Source: Vitrella brassicaformis (taxonomy: Eukaryota; Sar; Vitrellaceae). From it: DNA of 38,555 bases. Made by a program: the position numbers and the translations under genes. Within the stretch, counting starts at the first letter, position 1, and each line of letters opens with the position of its first letter. Location of the stretch: assembly GCA_001179505.1 (NCBI GenBank), contig CDMY01000221.1:1-38555 (forward strand), written 5' to 3'. The notes under the pieces are model-generated. The model did no database searches. It saw only the letters and a program-made list of their open reading frames with translations, and was not told the origin of the DNA. Of the stretch, positions 1 through 11,277 are shown piece by piece.

Positions 1-571
1 GTCTGGATGGATTCGCTCTCGCTTGTCTATCGCCCTCGCGCGTGCGACTAGCTTCTGTCTGCGTGGGGGAGGGAGGGGAGGGTTTGCGGGACTGGGGTGT
101 GCTGATGGGGCGGGGATTGATCCCTCCTCCCCTTGAGCCTGTTTGAGTCTGCGTGCTGATGGGACTGTATTTGTATGAGTATCACGGACACACAGACGAG
201 TGTTACGGTTAATGACAGTTTCCCCCCCCATGTATCACATGTATGCGATTGGATGCGTGGGCGCTGGGCGCGTCTAATCTACCTCAGGGCCCCTCTGCCG
301 CACGCCAGCAAGTGAGGCAATGGCACGCAGCAATGACGTGTTGACAGACACACACACAGACACACACAGACACACACAGACACACACACACACACACGCA
401 GAGAGAGAGAGAGAGAGTCAGACAGTCATGGGATGAATATCGACAGCAAAACGACAGCCAGCTCCCTCATACTACTTATCCAAAGCGCACCCACCCACCA
501 CACCCATCCCACCCACAAGCCATCAGTTATCTATCTTATCGTGCCTCTTCCTCCCGTCTGCCCCATCCAAT
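1..571. other. Gene-free 3' flank with CA/GA microsatellite
   Basis: No convincing exon was found on either strand. The stretch lies downstream of the minus-strand gene that ends at 572. Its clearest content is a CACACAGA-type microsatellite at about 345-417 that grades into a GA run. The short open frames here are low-complexity and lack usable splice sites. Confidence 0.6.
345..417. repeat. (CACACAGA)n / (GA)n microsatellite
   Basis: The octamer ACACACAG repeats several times, followed by a pure CA run and then a GA run. The same CA and TGTC repeat flavours fill introns and spacers throughout the window. Confidence 0.9.
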
Positions 572-3500
572 CTAATCCTTCTTGTTGGCCTTCTTGGGTT
601 TGGCCTTGGCCTTGCTGCGCCCCTTCCGTGTGCTGCCCTTGAGCTCTAGCTTCAGCACCAGTGTGTTCATGAACGAATCATCTACCCCGTCCCCATCCAC
701 CTCATGGTCACTCTCCAAAACCGTATAGGTGGCCCCCACCCGAGCCACACACTCGACACAAAACGCAGCGAGGGCGGGCTCAGGGTGCTCTGGCCCGTAC
801 CAACCGTAGTTGTGCGCACCCATTCCCTCTTCGTCCGAGTCGACATCCCCAACGAGGTCGTCTGTCGACATGTCGACCGTCAGCGACACTCGTGTGGGGC
901 GAATCGACAGGATGAGAGAGAGCAGATTGCGCACGTGGTCTCTCTTGAGCCGTGCACACCCCCCATCGACAGTGAGGCTATTGACTTGAGGGTACGATAG
1001 ACCAGCCTCGCACTCGTGTGCGGCGTCGGCTAGCATGTCTGCTGTCATGTCGTCTATCTTGACCTCTAGCTTGTCGAGGGGGTGGTGCAGACCAGAGAAG
1101 TACGATATGCACCGGCTCAGGTCGCTCAGAGCCGAGACGAAAAAGCTCGCCTCTCTCACACGCTTCAAACTACCCATCAGCCCCTCCAGCTTGCGGGCAG
1201 CTGCACCCGACGGCAGGCCCTCGTGTCGGTTGCTATTGCTACGCAACACTTGAGCGTGAAAATGCTCAATCGATGGCAGACAACGGCTGTTGCCTTCCTC
1301 GTGGGCCTCGGTCGTGTCGAGGAGGAACTCGGGGATGCTGTTGACCATCTTGCTCGCAGGTGGTGGCCGGTAGGCGTCCTCCGCCCCGACGGCGAGGTGG
1401 GTGGCTTCCGGGAACGACAGCAGCGCTCCCCACGTCCCGTGGAGAGGCGAGCCGCCACACGACAACGCTACCTGACAGTGGATGAAATGGACACACAGAG
1501 ACACGCACAGACACATGTTCCATCCTGCCAGCCACCAGTTGCTCCAGCAGTCAGCCGCGCAGCGCAGCTCAGTGTTTACTGACTGACCTTCTTGCACGTG
1601 CTGGTGACCTTTTCCACCGTCTCAGCCGTGACGCCGTGGGGTGCAGGCGGGGCCTCCGGCACCTCTGTGCTGCAGTCGATGACAGTGTCCATGATCCACC
1701 CTTTGCCTTCGTCGCTGAATGCCTCCCTGTTGTCCGCGCGCGGCAACCACTCGATGCTGCACGCCACGCCGGGCGCCCACGTGAGCAGGTCGGGCAGGGT
1801 GAAATGGTTGGGGCCGCTGCGGTCCGTCAGCTGTCGGCTGAAGTCGGCGCCGAGGGTGAAGCGGTGGTTGAAGGTCAGGGTCTTGGGCACACCTGACGTG
1901 TCATGCATCGCAGACAGAACGGGAAGGAGCACCAGATGTGATTGGGAAGCATAGCTGGGCGGCGGCCGGCCATTTGTGTCTTCTCCCTCTCCCACACCCA
2001 CCCAGCTCACCCACCTTTCATGTTATCTTTGTTCCAGTTGGTGTCGAGGGCGGCCTTGAGCAGCCCGAGGGAGTCGTACACGGGCGTCTTGAGCACACTG
2101 ACAGACAAACAGACAGAGGGGGAAGTGGGCGTGGCGTCTGTGGATGTATACAATAGACACATACCTTAGGTCGGTACTGGTCTCGTCCTCGGACTCGTTG
2201 TAGCTGAGTCGGATGTCCTTTGCGCTCAGGATGGTCAGCCCCTCGATGCTTGTGAGCTTGGGGCACTTGGCTACCGCAGCGGTGAATGCTCGCCAGTCAG
2301 CCCCGTCCACCGTGTCGATGTTCCAGGCCTTGACGCTCGTCAGCTGCGGCGATGTGGACACGATGTGTGTGAGGGACGGGAGCAGGGAGCAGGCCCTGGA
2401 GTTGTGGCGTCGGAAGCAGACTCGGCCCTTGTCAGCCTCGGCGTACACGTGGCCGACACTCAGCTTCTCCAGCGCAGAAAACACCCAACCGCTACTCCTG
2501 CAGCTCAGCCAGCCACACCCACACAGGCACACAGACATGGCGGATGTGGGTGGCCTGTGTGGCGTGGTCTCTCACTTACATGAACTTATCGATCCACTCG
2601 TCGTTCGTGACCCGCAGCTCCTCGACGCTGTCGAAAACCACCACACTACTCGATGCCGCCGGGCCCTTGACCTTGTCCCGTCGACCGTATTGCCCTGTGG
2701 GGGGATTGTCGATGTGGATGTGCTTGAGTGTCCACTTGGACGCCTCGAGCAAGTCGACTGTGAAGGGGATGAGGCCTCGGGTGGCGTCGATGTTGACCGT
2801 CTGCAGCCTACCCTGCAGCACAAACGAACGATACACACGACCTTAATGGTACAGTTATGTCAGTGCGCTCTTCATCCGGCCCTCCCCTCTCTCACCATTC
2901 GCTTCTTGAGCTGCGGTGTGTATTTGCCCTTGTCTTTGTCTTTGCTCGGCTTGCTCTTCGGGGACGGGGGACGGGAAGGGTCTTCATCCGACTGCATGAG
3001 CAACCAACGCCATGCACGATGCAGCCATCCATGACGCACTCTCCCTCCCTCCCTCCCTCCATCCCTTTGTCTGTCCGTCTGTCCCTCCTCACCTCCTCAT
3101 CGGTGTCGCGTGCCGCTGGTTGCTTGATGCTCTTCCAAACGCTATGCTCGCCCTTGGTAATGGTGAGGTCGCGGTACATCCCCGTAGTCGTGTCGGTGGC
3201 CTTGGTGTGCATGTCCTTGCATATCGCTGAGATGGGCAGCCGCTCGATGGTGGTGAAGAGTGGGCTCAGCTGCGATAGGTGGACGGCCTCCAAGTCACAC
3301 AAACCAGCCACCTGACACAAACCGCACACACGCAGGGGATATTCACCCGTGTGCGACATGGTGTGCATCTCTTGGTGTGGCGGTGCACCGTACCCACCTT
3401 GCGGCCGGCGGTATCATCATTGCCCTCTTGCATGCTGCCACCGTCACCAGGCGAGCGAACGTCCTCTGAGCAAACAACACAACACCAGGCAAGGATGCAT

Positions 3501-3685
3501 GTGTTTTGCAGGGGCGTGGTCTGGTCCCCACCTGCCCAGCCCAGCCCACCCGCTTCGTTGTCATGCGATGCGGTGTGGCCTTGTTTCTTGCGCTTCTCCG
3601 CAGGCGCCGACATCTGCGCACTTCCGCTACCAAAAGATCCTACGAATTCACCCAGCAGCAACGATTTGCCCTGAGAATGAGTCAT
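572..3685 (-). CDS. Hypothetical protein, 9 exons, about 796 aa
   Basis: Function not recognised. Nine exons join in phase: 3685-3532, 3465-3398, 3311-3093, 2991-2896, 2812-2580, 2497-2165, 2097-2015, 1892-1588 and 1471-572, giving 2391 bases with stop. Exon 6 could instead begin at 2491, which keeps the frame. The start is the first in-frame ATG of the most upstream exon. The N-terminal third is polar, with a Ser/Pro/Lys-rich linker (exon 4). The middle holds recurring strand-like phrases such as LTSVKAWNI and LTSIEGLTI, separated by tens of residues. These look loosely like degenerate leucine-rich repeats, but no signature is complete. The protein ends in a lysine-rich tail (KAKAKPKKANKKD) that could be a nuclear or nucleic-acid-binding tail. 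No signal peptide or membrane segment is seen. The exon structure is well supported because all junction phases agree; the role is unknown. Confidence 0.75.
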
Positions 3686-3753
3686 CACAGGTGCAGGGCT
3701 CGAGATCAGACGCTCTGGTGGCTTTCCGTTACTTCAACGTCAAAGCCCAAGGT

Positions 3754-3877
3754 GCAGGGTTTGGAACCCTGCGTGAAACCGCTCTCCTGCGATACACACC
3801 GGTGTGCCATTCAGTTCCATGCAGTCAGCGCACATCTGGTGTCGAGGCTCCACCACCAGATACTCACTCTGGTGGTG
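3754..3877. repeat. Cluster of three inverted repeats
   Basis: Three perfect inverted repeats lie within 125 bases. GCAGGGTT-TGG-AACCCTGC is at 3754-3772 (8-bp stem, 3-base loop). The palindrome CACACCGGTGTG is at 3795-3806. CACCACCAGA pairs with TCTGGTGGTG around a 7-base loop at 3851-3877. They sit 70 to 190 bases upstream of a minus-strand start codon, so they could be promoter or 5' leader structure, a structured RNA or a mobile-element remnant. Confidence 0.6.
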
Positions 3878-4309
3878 TGGTTCTACCAGATGGTGCTCCA
3901 GAGTGACCATGTCGTTAGCTCAGAGGATCTGAAATTGGTTCACCCACATTGATCGTCATGACGGCGGTTGACGTCCCATGCAGCACACACACGCACATCC
4001 AATCCACGCACACGCCGTGCCGTAAGTCCCCACAAGTCTTCCTTCTGTCAGATAGATGTCGGAACCAGAGAGAGACAAATAGCATCATTCACCACCCATG
4101 TCAGTCATCGCACCGCAGCAGTCCCTTGTCGGTCGTCTCATATCTCATCACGCTCAAATGACAGACAGACTCACATGACTGACACCCATCCATCGGCCAC
4201 GATTGCGCGCACACACCGATTCCATCCACCGACACAGCCCGGCAGCCAGCCACTTGGGGAGCCAGCAGAGAGCAGAGAGACAAGAGAGAGGTATGAAAAG
4301 TAAGAACCG

Positions 4310-4371
4310 ATCCATCCATCCATCCATCCGTCAATCGGTCGGTCGGTCGGTCGGTCTGTCGGTCTGTCGGT
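4310..4371. repeat. (TCCA)n followed by (GGTC)n tetranucleotide repeat
   Basis: TCCA repeats at about 4310-4329 are followed by a GGTC/TGTC array at about 4336-4371. This is simple sequence of the type common across the window. Confidence 0.85.
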
Positions 4372-6332
4372 TGGTATGCCTCTCTGCTTCGCAGACCGAT
4401 AGATACCCGTCTGTGGTCAGGCCAGCCAGCCTGTGTGTGCCGGTCAAGCACGTACGTACGAATTGCAGCTTCGCTGAGGCGCAGCGAAATGCGTCCATCC
4501 AGTCAGTCAGTCATCTAGTCGTCACATACACGCACATTTACAGCCAGCCGGCCAGCCATACAAACAGGCGGACAGGCAGGCAGTTAGACATCTCATGTGG
4601 ATCATCCCGGCACACGCACCTCTGCTGCCTTACTTACTTACTCGGTGGGTGTCGGTGGAGCGGGTGAGTGAGGCAAAACATGGTCGGTGGGAAAAAAGGA
4701 GGACAGGACAGCACACTATAGGCATGGTAGGCCTTCCTCCAGTCATTAGTTATGCATTCTGCCCGGGGGGTAGAGGGGGAGGGGAGGGAAAGAGCACAAG
4801 AAATGCAGTCAGTCAGTCAGTCAGTCGAGAAGCAGTAGTAGTAGTGTCGGCGAGCTCTATGCTTCATCGTCATCTGTACAGTTTCGCACACCACACCTGT
4901 CTGTGCTGTGGACAGACAGACCATCTGTCTGTCCTTGCTGTCCGTCTGGAGTTCTGTCTGTCTGCGTGGGCGGCTCGGCTCTGCAATGCATACGAAAAAC
5001 ACACACCACACGTCTCTTTCTCGTGCCTGTCTGTCTGTTTGGAAGCTATACATTGAAACATACACGCACCCCCGCGCATTGAGGGACGGACGGACGACAC
5101 ACACTGGCTGGCTGGCATATCAGACAGGCAATCAGCCAGCCTCTCCTGTCCTCTTTTGCTACAATCACATACCACCATCCCTCCTCGCTGGCTCGCTGGA
5201 TGGATGGATAATCTCTAAACGCGTCCCTCCTCGCTCCTCTCGCTGCCGCTCTCTCGTTCTCTCTCTCTGAGTTAAATCCACCCATCTTGTTGTTTTAAAG
5301 CCCATGACTGTCCGTCTGTCTGTCTGTCGATGACCGACCGGCTCATTCAAACCAACCATCGCGTGAGTGACGTCGCAAAAGAAATAAACCAGGCAAGGAC
5401 GGCATGCCACCACCCTCCCTCGCTCCAGCGATTGAACCGGTCAAGGGAGGATTCTGCCACGCCATTTACGCAGGGCCGCCCTCTCACAAGAGACAGACAG
5501 GTTCAACAGAAGCCAAGCGACCATGCGGCCAAAAGTGGGATCAAGGGAGGCTCGTTGAGCCAATGGGCGGCCAACACCCAATCATGATGGTTTGGCGATG
5601 AAGGGATATGGTGATCTGGGGGGGAATGGTTGTCCATCGACGAGATAGATAGTGGTACGGTAGGTACGAGAGGAGTGAGTGAGTGAGTGAGTAGGGCCTA
5701 CTTGCTTTCCTCCTTGGTTGGTTGGCTGCTCTGATTATCTGCCGGTTGGTTCTTCGTGTGCTGGTCGGAAAAACACACATACAGCTGCACTGCATGATGC
5801 CATCCATGCATCCATCCATCCAATCAGCTGACGTGTGCAGGCAGGCAGGCAGGCAGATAGGCAGAGAGATAGATGAGGAAGTATGTGCGCATCCAGCACC
5901 AAGAGCGATCCATCCTCAACCACACGAGGCAGGCCAGCCAGGTCGGGTGAAAGAAGAGAAAATCGGAAGGGACTTACATAAGACAGTCATTTTGAGTCCG
6001 CCCGTCCGTACTCTCATGCACTCACTGAGACAGACATTCACCCATGCGGGTCGGGTATGGTATGACACGAGCGACACGCCGGCAGGCAACGCACGTCCGT
6101 CATCACGTCAGGTGTTCGCACCTCCCTGACGCACGCACGCACGAACGAACAAACGACCCATTCCCTCAACCATAAGCACTAGGTAGGACACCATCAATCG
6201 CCGACCAACCGACCACAACGCATCCATCAAGACTCAAAACCAGCGTAGCGTCTTTCGCTCCCTCCCTCCCTCCGACCCTCCGTCCGCCCCTCTGTCTGTC
6301 TGCCAGTCTGTTCAATCTGTCTGTCTGTCTGT

Positions 6333-8612
6333 CTATCTGCGTGTCCATGGTGTGATCATCTTCCTGATGAAAAATTTGGAGAGTAGTCTGGCGAGGTCGA
6401 TGCTGAAGGCGGCACGGTCGGAGCTCTGCGGCGGGACCACCTGGAAGGGCTCCACGGACGACAGCTGGCAACGCGCCACCAGAGTTATCTGCACACACAC
6501 ACACACACGCACGTGTGGATGGTTAGATGGCATTCATGATGGGTGGGTGGTTTGGCGGCGTGCCCTGCCGCACCCACCTTGTTCTTGGCGAGGACGAGCG
6601 TGTCGATTTCGACGTTGTCGCCCATGTCGAGCGTCCAGCTCTCCAGCCGGACGTTGACCGCCACCTCCCACGGCGTCCCGACACCCAGAGTCACCACAGT
6701 GTCCCTACACACCGATCAACACAGACAGCCACGTGTGTGCGTGTGCGCCTGACTGCCTTGGGCAGGTTAGGTATGCAGCCTACCTACCTGAGGTAGACGA
6801 CGTGTCCGTTGCTGGTGACGCCGACGCCGGTTCTGATTCTGAAGGGGGTCATAGTGTTGAGGACGGTGTGCGCGATGCCCGTAATGCAGAGCCGCCCGTC
6901 CTTGACCGTCACGTGCTCGATCGTCACCAACATCTGAATGAATGAACGCACAGTGTGTAGAAACAGAACAGGGACGAGAGGACGGCTGTGGTGTGGTGTG
7001 CTGCGTGTGCAATGGAATGGCAGTATGGTATGTGTGTGTGTGTGTGTGTTGTGTGTGCTACGGTACATACCAGTTTGGGGATGTTTCTGCCGTCCCAGGT
7101 GCCCTCCATCTTTGAGAGCAGCTTGTTGGCAAGCTGGCGCAGCAGCCGATTGATAACTGACACACACACACGACGTATAACAGACACACGACCTATGCCC
7201 ACTGGTCTGTCTGCTCTCGTATGCTATGCGTGCGTGCTGCACTCAACGCTCGGATGCACACCACACATGGCTTTAATCTTACAGGGTGAGTCCTCCAGGT
7301 CTTCGCTCGTGAGAGTGTACGTCCCAAAGGTCTGTCACGCGATACAGACAATAATCCCATGTCGATGTCCGTCTGCTGTGTGTGCGTCCCTCCCTTTGCA
7401 TCCCTTCTCCCTCTCTCACCTCGAAAGGCCCCCTCAAGAATGTCTGTCGCCGCAAAAGCAATGAACCCCACCGAATCGCCAATCTGATCCAGACACACCA
7501 GACAGACAGGCAGGCAGGCACGCATGAGGGGGGAGGGGAGTGGGTAGTCTGCTTGAGCTCTCACTCTCTGATCTCGACTTCTGCGCCTCCCGAGATACTG
7601 AGGGCCTGAAAGGCCAGCTTGCGGAACCTTATACGAACCAAGGGAAAGATGCCCCTGACAATGAATGTCACACAACACACACACGCACCGAGAGAAGAAG
7701 TGTGGCCACACCCCGCCCTGTGTAGTGCAGTGCACTCGTCCGTGTTTGGCTTGCTCACCTGAGGAGGTTCCGTCTTCTGAGCAGGTCGATCTGTATGGTC
7801 AGCCCCTTAGCAGACCGACAGCACCGCTGCATTATATTCACAGCTATCCACTGAACCAACCGTGACCCAACACTCCCAGAACCAGCAGCAGAAACAGGAG
7901 AGGCCGCAGCCGCAGCCGCAGCGGCATCCACCACCCCATAATCGGCCGATGAAGACCGCGCCACAGCATTGGTCACACCGACTGCCGCCTGTGCGTCAGC
8001 CGGGACCGCGCGAATGATCCTGCTGCGGCGGCTGCCCGGCAGCCTCAGCAGCCGCCTCACGGCGCTCCACGCACGCCATCGAGCCGCTGCTGCCGGCTGC
8101 ATGTTGGCGCCACTGACTGCGTCAGCTGTGGTGGCCTTGGCAGTGTGTGTGAGGGGTGAGGGGCTGGAGTAGGGGGCGCCCGTGGCGAAGGTGAGACGCT
8201 GACTCTGGGGGGGCGAGGAGGGCGAAGGGACGGCAGCAGGGGTGTGGGTGTGGGAGGGGTCGGGGCGCTGGGGTGGGTTGCTCGCCGGGGATGAGGGCAC
8301 CACAAAGGGCACAAAGGCCGACTGCACAGACCGGCGGTCGCGGGTGGGGAACCGCCGAGAGGCAGCAGTAGGCGGCCGGTGGTGGCGCGCGAGACGTGCG
8401 AGAGCCGCTCCAGTCGCACTGGCCCTCGGCTGTGCCATCTTGAGGGCCATTGCCACGTAGGACGAGTCGCATAGCCAGAGAGCCCACAGAGTGGTGGCCA
8501 GAGCGGTCACCAGATGACAGACGGAGGTGGCGACGCCTCCGATCGCCACCAGCAGATGGTGGCCACGCCCTCCTCCGCAGGGGAGGGGGAGCAGGACGGC
8601 AGCGAGAGCCAT
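6333..8612 (-). CDS. DUF2993/LmeA-like lipid-binding protein, probably plastid-targeted
   Basis: Eight exons join in phase: 8612-7759, 7654-7565, 7483-7420, 7331-7283, 7156-7071, 6933-6788, 6704-6578 and 6488-6333, giving about 523 aa. From about residue 270 the protein follows the DUF2993 (LmeA-type) plan: GLTIQIDLLRRRNLLRG, then RIRFRKLAFQALSISGGAEV, then FGTYTLTSEDL (the family's TLTxxDLN region), then INRLLRQLANKLLSK. The C-terminal half is strand-rich, as in this family. Relatives in bacteria bind phospholipid, and cyanobacterial and plant homologues exist. About 270 extra N-terminal residues precede the domain. They begin with a hydrophobic stretch (MALAAVLLPLPC, then LVAIGGVATSV) followed by a Ser/Pro/Ala/Arg-rich segment, which fits a signal-plus-transit leader of a complex plastid. 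Targeting is inference. The start is the first ATG of exon 1; an upstream exon cannot be excluded. Confidence 0.8.
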
Positions 8613-8913
8613 GCGCCTCAGGCAACGACTGCACACAGGATGAGGGCGAGATGGACAGAAGATAGAAGTGGATCTAGCTCAGGGCGTCGGCTGCTGCAGG
8701 GGGGATGATCGCCTGGTCATGTCCAGCCTTCAGTTGCTTTCCGACCGCCAGTGCGAGCTAGGGTATACTCTGAAACCTTTTACCGCTCTCTGGAGGCCCT
8801 CTTTATGGCTGAAACCGCTGCTCTTTGATGACGAGATCCTTGCTCGGGCTCGCTGATCACGAGATCTTGCTTGTCTGTCCTCCATAGATAAAGGACGCTT
8901 GATCTGTCTCACC
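8613..8913. promoter_or_regulatory. Divergent intergenic region with a repeated ACGAGATC element
   Basis: This 301-base region separates the start codons of two divergent genes and should hold both promoters. ACGAGATCCTTGCT at about 8831 recurs as ACGAGATCTTGCT at about 8859, 28 bases apart and within 85 bases of the + strand start codon. A regulatory role is inference. No TATA box or other core element is obvious. Confidence 0.4.
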
Positions 8914-10970
8914 ATGTCAGAAGCAACCGACTTGCTGTTCTACCTCAACTTCAAAGACACCCGAGCCTTCCTCTTGCTGCTGGAGAACGAGCTCGAGCAC
9001 TTCATTCTGAATGAGCAGGCACGTAACGGCGCCAAGGGCGGTGATTCGGCAACCACACCAGCACTCCGCTTCCCTGCCCTCAAGCGGCGATATGGCGAGC
9101 TGCTGAAGCTGATGGCCGACAGGTTTCAGCTGACCGTCGAAACGCATGGCTACGGCGACGAGCGCAACTACGTGGTAATCTACAACAGTGCCAAGTCCAG
9201 CATCCCCTCACTCTCGCTGGCGGACTTCATCCCGCATACACGTGATCTCACCGAGCGGATTGGTATGACCACCTCGAGGCCGCCAAACACAGCTGCTGCA
9301 GAGGGTGCTGAGGGGCCAGATGAGGGACGAAACGAGGCGCAGAGTGATGTTGGAGGCGACGAGGAGGCAGCCAGCAGGAATGTGAAGGAGATAGAGGTGC
9401 CTGCCAGGGACGGGCTGGTGAGGAAGGGTCGAGGTTTCCACAGCTCCCGTGACGACACTCCTCAAGAGATGGGCCTGGAGGAGCTGCCTCTGAGAAACGA
9501 CTACGAACCTTATGCGTTCAAGCCCGATGAGCCCCTTCCTCCCTACAGACGGTGAGTGCTCACGTGAGCACAGACACATCATGGGATGGGGATGGTTCGT
9601 CGTGAATGAATGTTGGATGTGTGTGTGGATGCAGGACGTATGCTGAGTTGTCATCCGCTCGCCCATCCTCTGGCTCGTCGGCGCGGTCCGCCGCCACCAC
9701 CAGGCAGTGGGACGTGAGCGAGCACTCCACACTGGGCAGCGCACTTGTGTCCTTCAAGTAAACCACCAACCAACACAGGCAGGCCCACCATGCTGCATAC
9801 AAAGATTGACTGATTGACCGACTGGCTGGGCTGCTGTGTGTGTGTGTATGTTGATCGATCCCGATCAGGGTCGACAGTGTGGTCGGCAGCTGCTTCCGAG
9901 TGGCCCTCATTCCCCACCTGGCTACCTTCAAGAAGCTGATCAGCAGCGGCCCATCCCTCGCCGGCCCCACGAGCACGGCAGCTGACGAAACTGATCCACT
10001 CGTCTTCACCTTTCGCTGCGGCACATCTGAGACCGAGAGCCTCCTATGTTGGGAAGTTACATGGCGGCGCCTGCTGGGCGACAACGAGCCTCAAGAGGAG
10101 CTGCGGACTATCCATGCGAAAGAACCACCCTCTCGGGCCTTGTTGTGGATTGCTCACTTCAGCACTCAACGACAGCAGACAGAGAAGCAGAGGCACGTCA
10201 TGCTCGGCTCTGGGGGCTTCCCTGAGGGTGTCATCTTGTCAATGGCTCTCCCAGACGAGAAACGGAATGCCTTCACTCATTACGCGATGGGCGCGGGTGA
10301 CGGTGTGGGTGCTGGGGAGGTCGTGGTGAGGGATGTGCGCCGCCATGGCGGTCTGGTGGGTGACCTGCCCCTCGCATCGCGCCATCACATCGTGGAGCTG
10401 CAGTGGTCTCCGTCGGCCCTTCCGTCGTCGCCATCGGACAAACCTATCGCTGCCGTGGACTTCATGCTGACAGATGTGGGTGGTGGTTCTGGACTAACAA
10501 CACGGAGTTCATGGCCATCAGTGACAGCCGGAGCCCCCTCGTCTCTCCCGGAGGCCCTCATCGGTCGGCTACAGCCTCACGTCAGGTGGACGGTTTGCAC
10601 TGTGGAGGAAAACACTGCCCTCCTCGTGTGTGTCGATACGGAGGCGGCCAAAAACGTGCTGGCTACATTCCGCGAGACGGCTGATGGCTCCGCTGAAGCG
10701 CCGATGTGTTACTGCCGCGCCACATCGACGTGCCTCGTCTCTGGCAGTGATGGAGGAAAGGACCAGCCGCACACGAGTGGCGTGTGGACGGTGGCCACCA
10801 CTGGCACCGCTCGGCTTATGGAGGTGCTGCGGGGGATGCGTGAGGAGACGGTGAGATGTATCGGCCTGCATGACGTCATCGCGACAGAGACAAGGCGGGC
10901 GACGATACGTGTTGCGTCGAGAAACGCTCATCGCCTGACCATTGCCTCGCTGGGAGGGCGGGGGAAGTGA
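8914..10970 (+). CDS. R3H-domain protein, about 620 aa
   Basis: Three exons join in phase: 8914-9551, 9635-9757 and 9869-10970. The start is the ATG at 8914, just before residues MSEATDLLFYLNF. Residues about 12-110 match the R3H domain of the ARPP21/R3HDM type, a single-stranded nucleic-acid-binding fold. A helix LLLLENELEHFILNEQ is followed by RFPALKRRYGELLKLMADRF and then a VVIYNSAKSSIPSLSLADFI strand-loop segment. At the R-x3-H signature itself, the aligned residues are G and K (GELLK), so the defining Arg and His are absent. Residues about 130-255 are acidic, polar and probably disordered. The last ~365 residues are a globular-looking region I do not recognise. It probably binds RNA in the nucleus or cytoplasm, but the substituted signature weakens that. 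Confidence 0.8.
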
Positions 10971-11277
10971 GTGAGAAGAGGGCGGCAAATATGTGTGTGT
11001 GTCCTGTCGGCGGTGTACCTTTAGGCAGCTGCTGCATTGACTCTGCCGGTCTGTGCGGTGCATGAGTGCGTTGCGTGGTCGCGGGATGGTCCTGTTGTAT
11101 CACCATGAAACACCATGGACTGTCGGTAAATCATGTTGAGGGAAAGGCCGAAAGAGCAATACATGTCTTACATACGTACGTATGTATGATCCAGCGGACA
11201 CATCATCTAATGAACGCGGAAATGACACACTTGGCCTCCCTCCATCACACACATACACACACACATATCACACGCAC
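10971..11277. other. Convergent 3' spacer with an 18-bp palindrome
   Basis: This spacer lies between two convergent genes. It contains TACATACGTACGTATGTA at 11169-11186, a perfect 18-bp palindrome, and a CA-rich run near 11245-11275. No exon was seen. Confidence 0.6.

Larger units (their letters stand above)
3686..6332. other. 2.6-kb gene-free spacer with hairpins and microsatellites
   Basis: No supported exon was found. The stretch lies upstream of the hypothetical gene ending at 572 and downstream of the DUF2993 gene, both on the minus strand. About 3690-3900 is not low-complexity and holds three strong inverted repeats. From about 4300 on it is dominated by TCCA, GGTC, CAGT and TGTC tandem tetranucleotides. 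Open frames here are short, repeat-derived and without convincing splice sites. Confidence 0.6.

Noticed and set aside
345-417. Possible CRISPR or telomere array
   Set aside because: It is a plain CA/GA microsatellite with no spacers and no telomere unit.
4203-5587. Several long open frames on both strands
   Set aside because: They translate microsatellites (VGLSVCRLVCLS-type or TDRQTD-type runs) and have no conserved content.
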